10,526 nucleotides of DNA from Nostoc sp. CHAB 5715. GTDB lineage: Bacteria; Cyanobacteriota; Cyanobacteriia; Cyanobacteriales; Nostocaceae. Positions 1 through 5,682 of the stretch are shown here, one piece after another. The notes under the pieces were generated by a model that saw only the letters and a program-made list of their open reading frames with translations, searched no databases and was not told the DNA's origin. Position 1 is the stretch's first letter, and the number at the start of each line of letters is the position of its first letter. The stretch covers positions 1 through 10,526 of the forward strand of contig NZ_JAIVFR010000127.1 of NCBI RefSeq assembly GCF_020829685.1, written 5' to 3'. A program made the translations under genes and the position numbers.

Positions 1-11
1 TGAAAAGTCAG

Positions 12-263
12 GTTGAGCGACAGCATTTGCTTGTTGAGCGACAGCATTTGCTTGTTGAGCAACAGCATTTGCTTGTTGAGCAACAGCATTTGCTTGTTGA
101 GCAACAGCATTTGCTTGTTGAGCGACAACATTTGCTTGTTGAGGGACAACATTTGCTTGTTGATGGACAACATTTGCTTGTTGAGGGACAACATTTGCTT
201 GTTGAGGGACAACATTTGCTTGTTGAGGGACAACATTTGCTTGTTGAGCGACAACATTTGCTT
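12..263. repeat. 21-bp tandem repeat, 12 units
   Basis: Twelve head-to-tail units of exactly 21 bp, each starting GTTGA and ending CATTTGCTT, followed by a broken thirteenth (GTTGCGTTC). Units differ only in the middle: GCGACAG (units 1-2), GCAACAG (3-5), GCGACAA (6 and 12), GGGACAA (7, 9-11) and TGGACAA (8). Identical neighbours suggest local expansion. From unit 2 on, each unit keeps TGTTG-N5-CARCA, a 5-bp hairpin stem (with a G-U pair in the CAG units). The plus-strand frame that includes position 3 is open from the left edge to a TAA at 303-305 and reads as LVERQHL-type heptapeptides, so this could be the C-terminal tail of a gene starting outside the window. Other frames are open too (for example KCCPSTS on minus), as expected for a period divisible by 3. 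No ribosome binding site is visible. I treat it as a repeat of unproven coding status. Confidence 0.95.
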
Positions 264-342
264 GTTGCGTTCATCCCGAAACAAGAGACAGATCGGAATC
301 AATAAGTATAAACACAGGGTAAATCTTCATTATTGCGTTTAA

Positions 343-524
343 ATTAAATCTATAAAACTACTTTTATTACGCAGAAAGATATCCGAGTATCTTGAAAAAG
401 AACTATTCCAGAAATATTTGCCATGTCTTGAAAAAATCGCGGTTCTGCTGCTGTAGACAAAGCTCAACGCCGTCTCGCGCTGCTTAAATCCATCAATGAT
501 GAGTCGGAGAAGGAGAAGTTTTAG
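343..524 (+). pseudogene. possible decayed reading frame, family not recognised
   Basis: Two adjoining open segments in different plus-strand frames read like soluble helical protein. The first (343-456) includes RRKISEYLEKELFQKYLPC at about 370-426 and ends at TAG 454-456. The second (432-524) includes AAVDKAQRRLALLKSINDE and ends at TAG 522-524. They could be one gene broken by a frameshift near 435-455. There is no start codon with a ribosome binding site. I do not recognise the family, and the opposite strand is also open here (339-554), so this may be chance. The rest of 306-685 holds nothing else I can name apart from the hairpin at 613-630. Confidence 0.22.
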
Positions 525-612
525 GTAAGCTAATCGGCATTCAAATTGCAACATAGCTACTATTGCTTTTATTTTTTATCTGACGATGCGACTTAATTAA
601 GCTGACGCGCAT

Positions 613-630
613 CTAAATTTGATAATTTAG
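613..630. repeat. small AT-rich hairpin downstream of the HAF gene
   Basis: CTAAATT (613-619), loop TGAT, AATTTAG (624-630): a perfect 7-bp stem. The outer GCG (607-609) and CGC (631-633) can extend it across a 3-nt bulge. It lies 56 bp beyond the stop of the minus-strand HAF gene, so it could mark that transcript's 3' end, but no T-run follows on the minus strand. A terminator role is therefore weakly supported. Confidence 0.4.
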
Positions 631-685
631 CGCTTGAAACCGTTTGCTGCCTTAGATTACCCTGTGAAACTAGATGACGAACAGC

Positions 686-1801
686 TTAGGAGCGATGGGG
701 TATCAAGAGGAAGGCATGATCCTTACCATTGATTTTTCCATAACCTGTAATCTGTCCAGCGTCATTAATATCAATGGCACTAGTTAGCGTCCAGCCGGAG
801 TTAGGACGGATGAGATTGTTGAGGTCTTTCCCCCTTTTATTTTTGCACCATAAAAAGGCACGAGCTTCTGGGTTTGGAGTATTAGTCTCTACCGTTCCCA
901 CTACCCAACCTTTGTTGTTGATACCAGTTGCAACACAGTCGCTGCTAGACGCACCAAGCTCAACAATATTACCATCCTTATCCCAAAAAACACATTTTCT
1001 ATTTGCTTCTCCAACTATCTCTCCCAAGTTATTAATAGCTACTGCTTGACTCCAGTTAGATTCGTCTGTAGCATCTCCAATCGTGCCGAGATTTATGAGA
1101 TTGCCGTTTTTCCAGAGATGGGCGCGACGAGCAGTAATATCAGAGCAAATCGTTGTGTTATTATATTCAGGGTAAAAGTCACATTTTTGGCGGAGAGCGA
1201 CTTCTGAGTAACCTACTATTAAACCAAAGTTATTAATGTCATAGGCAAAGCATTCCCTAGAGGAATCAGAGCAAAGATTACTTTTTACACCATTTTTTAT
1301 AACAAAGGCTTGATTACCTTGTGAAATAATTATTTGGTTCGCGTCGTTGATAGCTTCAGCACGTGTCGAATCTTCTGTAGAAGGAGTAATGTCAATCATC
1401 CCAGTTTTTTTATTCCAGGCAAAGGCATGAAAAATACCATTGCCGTTAGGATCTTGTTTACCTGTGTGTGCCCCACCAACAACTTTGCCAGAATTATTTA
1501 CATCCCAAGCGACACTTCCATCGCCGCCAAGTGTACCAATATCTTTGATTACACCGTTCTCCCACAAAAAGGCACGGAAGGAGGAGCCATCTCCTTTAGC
1601 TGAATAGCCAACTACTTGACCTAATTTATTGATCCCTGTACTGATGCTCGCATCATAGCCAGGAAGTGTACCCAGATCAACAATTGAATAATAAGGAACT
1701 GGTGCTGATTCTACGCTGCCAAGAATCATCAAAGTAGCGCTGACACCACCTAATAAGACGTTAGTAGTTAGTTTTATAGACTTTAGGTTGATTTTGGACA
1801 T
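686..1801 (-). CDS. secreted HAF-repeat protein
   Basis: A 371-residue protein built of HAF-type repeats, a family named for its His-Ala-Phe motif and predicted to be extracellular; its biochemical function is not established. Seven copies of the I/V-N-x-x-G-x-x-V-G signature begin near residues 57, 101, 151, 189, 256, 294 and 345 (for example GINKLGQVVGYS, DINDAGQITGYG; the third is degenerate). They alternate with DLGTLPG/DIGTLGG motifs and HAFAW, RAFLW and HAFLL segments, suggesting a propeller-like fold (inference). The N-terminus looks like a signal peptide: lysines at 3-10, hydrophobic core about 15-28, possible cleavage after SVESA (33). No C-terminal sorting signal is visible. Seven cysteines (177, 184, 207, 219, 270, 289, 319) could form disulfides outside the cell. 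The ATG start has no clear Shine-Dalgarno sequence, but only it gives the full signal peptide. It lies 60 bp downstream of the MFS gene and has no HIP1 site. Confidence 0.88.
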   Translation of the reverse strand: MSKINLKSIKLTTNVLLGGVSATLMILGSVESAPVPYYSIVDLGTLPGYDASISTGINKLGQVVGYSAKGDGSSFRAFLWENGVIKDIGTLGGDGSVAWDVNNSGKVVGGAHTGKQDPNGNGIFHAFAWNKKTGMIDITPSTEDSTRAEAINDANQIIISQGNQAFVIKNGVKSNLCSDSSRECFAYDINNFGLIVGYSEVALRQKCDFYPEYNNTTICSDITARRAHLWKNGNLINLGTIGDATDESNWSQAVAINNLGEIVGEANRKCVFWDKDGNIVELGASSSDCVATGINNKGWVVGTVETNTPNPEARAFLWCKNKRGKDLNNLIRPNSGWTLTSAIDINDAGQITGYGKINGKDHAFLLIPHRS

Positions 1802-1841
1802 TTTATTTTGACGCGTTTGGTCGTTTATTTTTTTGGTAGTC

Positions 1842-1885
1842 CTGAATCGAATTTTAGCTGATTAATCAGCTAAAATTCGATTCAG
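1842..1885. repeat. perfect 44-bp palindrome over the MFS stop codon
   Basis: The half-site CTGAATCGAATTTTAGCTGATT (as 1842-1861 plus 2 nt) is followed immediately by its exact reverse complement, with no spacer: 22 bp per arm. One arm is the last codons of the MFS gene (LNRILAD then TAA); the other lies in the gap before the HAF gene. As RNA it would form a hairpin of about 20 bp on either strand. No T-run follows on either side, so it is not a textbook intrinsic terminator. It could still block read-through into the HAF gene or protect the MFS mRNA 3' end. Origin by fold-back duplication of the gene end is inference. Confidence 0.9.
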
Positions 1886-3133
1886 ATACTGTAAAATTGC
1901 TACAGCGATCGCTACACTCAAGATAAAGCATAGCCAGTAAGTATTGGTAATAATTTGTGGTTGATCTAATGCCCATCCACCCAAGGGATGACCAATAAAA
2001 GAACCAACAGCCCAGCACAAAGCGTTGATGGAAAAATAAACGCCGCGTTGATTTTCCGGGGCTAACTCAGTCACTAAAGAAGCAGCAGATGGGGTATAGG
2101 AGACAATCGCCACAGCAAATACTCCCAATGCTAATATTACCCAAACTAGATGATGAGATGGGGCAGTGCCGCTTACCCAAATCAGTCCAAAACCAATCGC
2201 CCAGAAAATAGCGGAAACTGTAAGCGCGAGTGTGTGTGAGCAGCGTTTTAAAATACTAGTTACAGGCAACTGACAGATAATAGCGAACACCAGATGCCAA
2301 GCAAATAGAACGCTAATCGTAGTTTGAGCAAATCCTTCGGGAGTACTTTTTATAACAAAGTTTTTGAAGTAAAGCGGCAGGGTGCTGTGGATTTGAGAAA
2401 TATAGATTGTGAAGAATATATTAACTGCTATGTAGAGCAGGAAACGGCCATCTCTTAATACTGCCATCCAAGAAGCAAAAAGTTCTATCTTTTCAGATTC
2501 CCCTATCTGCTGCTGTTCAGTTTCACTAATTCCTACATAGACAACCCCAAAAAACATCAAAAAAGAGATGGCATCAATGACAAAGAGCCATCGATAACTC
2601 CCAATTATTGAGATCAAAAACCCAGCCAGCATAATTCCGATCGCTAACCCAAGATTATCAGCTAGTCGGGCGATCGCAAAAGTTTCCCGGCGATTGTCAA
2701 TCTGGCTAGCGTCAGCAACAACAGCTTCAGCCGCAGGCCAATACAAACCTATCCCTAAACCGCTAATCAAGCTACCGATTACCAAAATCGTAAAATTATT
2801 GGTTGCAGCTAACACTAGAGAACCAATTGCTAAAATCGCCGTCGCTAGCAACAAAGTGCGGCGGCGTCCCCAGTGTTCAGAATCAGCCAAAGAACCACCT
2901 ACAATCCGCCCTACAATGCCGAAAATCGAAGCGCTACCCAAGGCTACCCCAACACTGGTTGCAGATAAACCAACTTGATTGACAAAAAAGATGGGGGCGT
3001 AAAACAGGGTACAGCCAGTACCAACTTCCGATAGAAATCTACCAATTGCAAAAATCCATATCTGGGGATGTATCGAAGGCAGCCACGATGATAACTGCGA
3101 TTGAGAAGCTAATTTCATGAGTTTAAATGTCAT
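1862..3133 (-). CDS. MFS transporter, 12 membrane helices
   Basis: A 423-residue inner-membrane carrier of the major facilitator superfamily, probably a proton-driven exporter of the DHA1 drug-efflux type. Motif A is clear in the loop after helix 2: GRIVGGSLADSEHWGRRR, residues 75-92, with D84 and a basic tail. Hydrophobic segments are spread over the whole length with a charged central loop near residues 205-220 (SETEQQQIGESEKIEL), giving the usual 6+6 layout. GLGIGLYWPAAEAVVAD in helix 4 and ENQRGVYFSINALCWAVGSF near helix 11 are typical of MFS sugar/drug carriers. The substrate cannot be read from the sequence. Two starts are possible, ATG at 3133 and ATG at 3118 (MKLASQ); neither has a good ribosome binding site. 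The start overlaps an inverted repeat (3125-3148) and DnaA-box-like sequences lie 54-95 bp upstream. Two HIP1 sites suggest long residence in the genome. Confidence 0.9.
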   Translation of the reverse strand: MTFKLMKLASQSQLSSWLPSIHPQIWIFAIGRFLSEVGTGCTLFYAPIFFVNQVGLSATSVGVALGSASIFGIVGRIVGGSLADSEHWGRRRTLLLATAILAIGSLVLAATNNFTILVIGSLISGLGIGLYWPAAEAVVADASQIDNRRETFAIARLADNLGLAIGIMLAGFLISIIGSYRWLFVIDAISFLMFFGVVYVGISETEQQQIGESEKIELFASWMAVLRDGRFLLYIAVNIFFTIYISQIHSTLPLYFKNFVIKSTPEGFAQTTISVLFAWHLVFAIICQLPVTSILKRCSHTLALTVSAIFWAIGFGLIWVSGTAPSHHLVWVILALGVFAVAIVSYTPSAASLVTELAPENQRGVYFSINALCWAVGSFIGHPLGGWALDQPQIITNTYWLCFILSVAIAVAILQYLNRILAD

Positions 3134-3148
3134 AGCTTGATGACATTT
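3125..3148. promoter_or_regulatory. 8-bp inverted repeat over the MFS start codon
   Basis: AAATGTCA (3125-3132), 8-nt spacer, TGACATTT (3141-3148), a perfect 8-8-8 dyad that includes part of the MFS start codon on the minus strand. It could be a repressor operator or an mRNA hairpin that limits start-codon access. Just upstream, AATGATAAGAATTA on the minus strand loosely resembles an iron- or zinc-regulator box, but the match is too weak to call. Confidence 0.4.
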
Positions 3149-3186
3149 TTGTAATTCTTATCATTGGCTGCTATTTTCCTCATTCA

Positions 3187-3228
3187 TTCCACAGGGTTTC
3201 CACAGGGATTTTAACAGTTTTCCACAGG
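3187..3228 (+). promoter_or_regulatory. three phased DnaA-box-like sites
   Basis: TTCCACAGG occurs three times in 42 bp, at 3187-3195, 3198-3206 and 3220-3228. The third, as TTTTCCACA (3218-3226), matches the bacterial DnaA-box consensus TTWTNCACA exactly; the second (GTTTCCACA) has one mismatch and the first (CATTCCACA) two. The starts are 11 and 22 bp apart, so all lie on the same helix face. They sit upstream of the MFS gene. No dnaA or dnaN gene is in view, so this is not evidence of an origin; DnaA titration or DnaA control of the MFS promoter are alternatives. Confidence 0.45.
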
Positions 3229-3580
3229 TTCTCTACGGACTAACGGGCTTCTTACTCTCTGATTGGGGATTGTTGATTAACAGTGGGAAGGAACTTAAAG
3301 GACTGAGTTCTTGTAAAGTAAAGTAACAAAAAATTGCTTTAAATGCTGATTATTACGTTCGTATTTATTTTTTATACAGTCGTTTTTAACATTTCGCAGC
3401 ATTGACAAACCCACCCCCTCTTGGCGCACAATGATTCGGCTTGCTTTTGTAATCCGTTCAACCGTTGGCATCAAATGTGTAAAATATATTACCACCAGAT
3501 GTGGGCGTAGATTGGCGGGCTGGCGAAAGAGCGTGTGAAGTAGCCCTAAGCCGCTTCAGCGCAAGCAACTTGTCCCTCTT
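3229..3580. other. spacer without a recognised gene
   Basis: About 350 bp upstream of the DUF2811-like gene. It presumably holds that gene's promoter: TTCAAC and TAAAAT, 17 nt apart around 3450-3485, are a poor candidate pair. A minus-strand open frame (3295-3495) has no ribosome binding site and no recognisable motif. AAACCCACCCCC near 3403-3415 recurs in the spacer near 8600. Nothing else was recognised. Confidence 0.5.
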
Positions 3581-3604
3581 GATTATCCTCATAGGAGGAA
3601 AATC
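3581..3604 (+). promoter_or_regulatory. hairpin sequestering the ribosome binding site
   Basis: GATTATCCTC (3581-3590), loop ATAG, GAGGAAAATC (3595-3604): nine base pairs with a single A-A mismatch. The strong Shine-Dalgarno AGGAGG (3593-3598) lies in the loop edge and 3' arm, 8 nt before the ATG at 3607. Folded mRNA would hide the ribosome binding site, which suggests translational control by temperature, a small RNA or a protein. The pairing is seen directly; the regulation is inference. Confidence 0.45.
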
Positions 3605-3606
3605 TC

Positions 3607-3861
3607 ATGAAAGCAACGGTTAGCATCTTTACAGAAATTCCCGAAACACTCCACGAATCCTTAAAAAACTACTTAGAAACCCATCCCGACTGGGATGAAA
3701 ACAGAGTATTAACGGCGGCGCTATCATTGTTTTTACTCCAAAATGGAGATAGCGATCGCCGTGCTGCTCGAGTCTATCTGGAAACTTTGTTCCACCACTC
3801 CACAGTAGAAATGCCCTGTACCGACTCACCAGCAACAGCTAATTTACTAGACACCCCATAG
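3607..3861 (+). CDS. DUF2811-like small cyanobacterial protein
   Basis: An 84-residue protein that I match to the cyanobacterial DUF2811 family by its core: VSIFTEIPETLHESLKNYLE (5-24), the HPDWD motif (26-30), RVLTAALSLFLLQNG (33-47) and RRAARVYLETLF (51-62). No function is established for the family. The order is a short strand (3-9), a helix (12-25), a turn with HPDWD, and a second helix (31-46), which resembles a ribbon-helix-helix DNA-binding fold; that is inference from layout alone. A third helix (49-63) and a Thr/Ser/Pro-rich tail follow. The start is well supported by AGGAGG 8 nt upstream, itself inside a hairpin. It is the only intact plus-strand gene here and appears monocistronic, with a GC-rich hairpin 23 bp after the stop. 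One HIP1 site lies inside it. Confidence 0.85.
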   Translation: MKATVSIFTEIPETLHESLKNYLETHPDWDENRVLTAALSLFLLQNGDSDRRAARVYLETLFHHSTVEMPCTDSPATANLLDTP

Positions 3862-3884
3862 GTACTGGTATGAAGCCCTAATAC

Positions 3885-3904
3885 GGGCACGGCAAACCGT
3901 GCCC
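3885..3904 (+). terminator. GC-rich hairpin after the DUF2811-like gene
   Basis: GGGCACGG, loop CAAA, CCGTGCCC: a perfect 8-bp GC-rich stem 23 bp after the stop. The only downstream T-run is TTTT about 12 nt later, so it may act as a weak terminator or 3' stabiliser. GGGCACGG-type hairpins are also common interspersed repeats in Nostoc-like genomes, so it may be both. Confidence 0.5.
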
Positions 3905-3958
3905 CATTAATAGGATTTTGATCCAAAGCGATCGGTCATATCAGGGTAATATTACAAC

Positions 3959-3982
3959 AAAAAAGATCAGTAGATTCTGATC
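3959..3982 (-). terminator. intrinsic terminator on the minus strand
   Basis: Read on the minus strand: GATCAG, 6-nt loop, CTGATC, then TTTTTT. This is the best classical rho-independent terminator in the window. The nearest upstream minus-strand gene is the glycosyltransferase, whose stop is about 690 bp away, so either that transcript is very long or an unannotated minus-strand transcript ends here. The stem is short (6 bp). Confidence 0.5.
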
Positions 3983-4010
3983 CTCAAAGAGGTTCCAATA
4001 GTTTCTCCTG

Positions 4011-4030
4011 TTACCAAAACTAGTTGGTAA
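4011..4030. repeat. short hairpin
   Basis: TTACCAA, 6-nt loop, TTGGTAA: a perfect 7-bp AT-rich stem with no T-run following. No function is evident. The interval 3983-4076 shows nothing else. Confidence 0.35.
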
Positions 4031-4076
4031 TAGTGCAAAATTTAGAATTGAGACAAAACTTGAATATATTAGCTGA

Positions 4077-4105
4077 CCGTTAGTACTTGTTATATAACGG
4101 TTTTA
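4077..4105 (+). terminator. weak plus-strand terminator-like hairpin
   Basis: CCGTTA (4077-4082), 12-nt loop, TAACGG (4095-4100), followed by TTTTA. The stem is only 6 bp with a large loop. It could end plus-strand transcription from the DUF2811-like gene, but support is weak. Confidence 0.3.
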
Positions 4106-4109
4106 TTGG

Positions 4110-4266
4110 AAGTCGGCGGGAAACTCCATCCCGCAAGTGGCGTGGTGAGGGATAGCCGCCCGCCGACTTAGGGCATAGGGCATAGGGCATTGGTAACTCT
4201 TCCCCATGCCCCATGCCCCATTTCCCATGCCCAAAAACTCCATCCCGCAAGTGGCGTGGAGTTTTT
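4110..4266. repeat. composite repeat: two stems around heptamer tracts
   Basis: The left stem is AAGTCGGCGGG (4110-4120) with CCCGCCGACTT (4159-4169). The right stem is AAAAACTCCA (4233-4242) with TGGAGTTTTT (4257-4266), which also looks like a bidirectional terminator. Both enclose the same 25-bp direct repeat (4121-4145 and 4235-4259, starting AAACTCCATC and ending GTGGCGTGG, identical). Between the stems are two heptamer tracts: GGGCATA x3 (4171-4191) and CCCCATG x4 with variants (4202-4229). The two tracts are near-complementary, so the whole block can fold back. Period-7 tracts of this kind resemble the short tandemly repeated repetitive (STRR) sequences known from heterocystous cyanobacteria. 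Minus-strand open frames across this block are repeat artefacts. Confidence 0.85.
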
Positions 4267-4320
4267 CATTTTGAATACAAACACGTTCGTAGGGGCGCAT
4301 AGCTGTGCATTGGTGTCACT

Positions 4321-4473
4321 AATGGGTTTAAATTTGATACAGCGCAGATGCCGCTCAATGTGATGGATGCCCACTATCGAAGCTTTGAAAAGCTGGTTGT
4401 GCCAGAACTGGTTAAACAAAACATCGGCATTCTGGGAATGAAAAGCTTGGCAAACGGTATTATTTTACGATAA
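4321..4473 (+). pseudogene. aldo/keto reductase fragment
   Basis: One frame reads 50 residues and stops at TAA 4471-4473. It contains FDTAQMPLNVMDAHYRSFEK, then LVVPELVKQNIGILGMKSLA, which is the conserved central segment of the aldo/keto reductase family (NADPH-dependent carbonyl reduction on a TIM barrel), roughly the part that lines the cofactor and substrate site. Family members are normally about 300 residues or more; both the N-terminal part with the catalytic Tyr/Lys and the C-terminus are missing. Upstream the frame meets TAG at 4300-4302. Flanking repeats on both sides suggest that repeat insertion or deletion destroyed the gene. It is a relic, not a functional gene. Confidence 0.75.
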
Positions 4474-4591
4474 AAGCGATTAGCGGTTAGCGAGCTTGCG
4501 ATTAGTTTTAAACAAGCCGCCCAATATGAGCGGGGTATTAACCTCCCCAAGACTAATTTTTCGCCCACGAGGGGCGAGGCATGTACCGGGT

Positions 4592-4619
4592 TAATAGCTA
4601 ATAGCTAATAGCTAACAGC
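4592..4619. repeat. heptamer repeat TAATAGC x4
   Basis: TAATAGC three times in perfect tandem, then TAACAGC. It is an STRR-like period-7 tract between the aldo/keto reductase relic and the glycosyltransferase gene. A related GATTAGC/GGTTAGC stretch lies at about 4476-4497. The rest of 4474-4672 has no recognised gene. Confidence 0.8.
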
Positions 4620-4672
4620 TTTGTCAAATTGGACTTAAAAGTTATTTAATTTGTAGCTTATCTATTGCCCAA

Positions 4673-5554
4673 TTATCGGTAATAAAAATCAAAGTCTTTC
4701 AAAGTTAAAATTCTTAAACGCAGTAAATTATATAAATACTTAATAATTTTATTGCTTTTAAGTATAATTCTCTGCCCAATGAAGCGTTCGGGGTATTCTA
4801 GCTTTGTTTGTTGCTCAAAATATATTGCTACATCCTCCATTTTCGACTCTCCCTTTTTGATTCTGACGAATTCGATTCTATTCTTAAAGAAAGAGATACC
4901 CTCCATTGCACTCCATCTAACAGGTAAACCTGCTTTAGCAGCTGCTAAACCTATTGCATTACCTTCGGAGTCATACAGTCCATTTAACTCACAATAAGAT
5001 GCCAGAATTTCCCACTGTTTAAGAAATTCCATTTCCCTTCCAGAGTCTTTTGTAACTGCAAATAAATATTCATAAACAAAATTAATATCTTCATTTTCTA
5101 GTTCTAGATTTAACTTTGAAGCAGCCTTTTTAACCACTTTAAACTCTTTCAGAAGTTTGGCATCAGGATTGCCAGCTAGAACCCTAGCATACTTTTTAGG
5201 CATATTTTCACAACCCCTTGCTGTTATTCCTGGCATTGAAATGCATTTCGGATTTTGTGGAACTGGCGCTAATATTCGCATATCTGCATCAATGAATATG
5301 CATGAATTAAATAGAGATAAACCCTTGGCTATTGCAAATCTTTTGTCATGGTAAAACTTAACACTTTGTTGTCTATGCTTAAATGCCAAAACGTTAGGTT
5401 GTTGGCTAAAGTCGCTAGGACAATCAGTTAAAATAACAAAAGAACTGTTAGGCGAATATTTTTCGATATCTTTTGCTAATAACAATGCAAGATTACGATA
5501 GTTCTTACCACATGCTAAAGTACAAAAACAAAATCCTTTTTTGTCTTGAGTCAT
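4673..5554 (-). CDS. putative glycosyltransferase, GT-A fold
   Basis: A 293-residue protein likely to transfer a sugar from a nucleotide-sugar donor. Near the N-terminus, FCFCTLACGKNYRNLALLLA (8-27) is the kind of first strand and helix seen in GT-A enzymes of the GT8 type. SSFVILTDCP (37-46) and then CIFIDADMRIL (85-95) follow; D89-A-D91 is a DxD-type metal and donor-binding motif. The spacing (about 80 residues from the N-terminal strand) fits the fold. The later Glu-rich middle and ENEDINFVYEYLFAV (153-167) suit the acceptor half, but I cannot name the substrate. There is no membrane anchor, so it is cytoplasmic or peripheral. AGAAGGGG 11 nt before the ATG is a weak ribosome binding site. 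The gene looks AT-richer than its neighbours, has no HIP1 site and sits alone among repeats, so horizontal origin is possible. Confidence 0.7.
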   Translation of the reverse strand: MTQDKKGFCFCTLACGKNYRNLALLLAKDIEKYSPNSSFVILTDCPSDFSQQPNVLAFKHRQQSVKFYHDKRFAIAKGLSLFNSCIFIDADMRILAPVPQNPKCISMPGITARGCENMPKKYARVLAGNPDAKLLKEFKVVKKAASKLNLELENEDINFVYEYLFAVTKDSGREMEFLKQWEILASYCELNGLYDSEGNAIGLAAAKAGLPVRWSAMEGISFFKNRIEFVRIKKGESKMEDVAIYFEQQTKLEYPERFIGQRIILKSNKIIKYLYNLLRLRILTLKDFDFYYR

Positions 5555-5639
5555 AGCTTTTTACGCCCCTTCTAATTAAATAAAAATCTGCAAAGCTAAA
5601 ATTCTAAACAAAGTCGAGTATACTTGGAGTCATAGTTGC

Positions 5640-5658
5640 TATCTCTTTACCAGAGATA
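5640..5658. repeat. hairpin upstream of the glycosyltransferase
   Basis: TATCTCT, loop TTACC, AGAGATA: a perfect 7-bp stem about 86 bp upstream of the glycosyltransferase start. It could lie in the 5' leader or near the promoter. No T-run, no known motif. Confidence 0.35.
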
Positions 5659-5682
5659 CTGCGGATGCACATTTCAGAATTT

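Noticed and set aside
12..263. CRISPR array
   Set aside because: Units are contiguous 21-mers with no unique spacers, and no cas gene is nearby.
8..274. Minus-strand open frame of KCCPSTS repeats
   Set aside because: It is one of several frames left open by a 21-bp repeat; Cys-rich low complexity, no ribosome binding site.
339..554. Minus-strand 71-codon frame
   Set aside because: No ribosome binding site or recognisable motif; the opposite strand reads more like protein.
3187..3228. Chromosomal origin of replication
   Set aside because: Only one perfect DnaA box and no dnaA, dnaN or long AT-rich unwinding region beside it.
3295..3495. Minus-strand 66-codon frame
   Set aside because: No ribosome binding site, no family signature, basic low-information sequence in a spacer.
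4103..4568. Three overlapping minus-strand frames
   Set aside because: They run through heptamer repeats and opposite the aldo/keto reductase relic; the Trp/Gly/Met-rich peptides are repeat translations.
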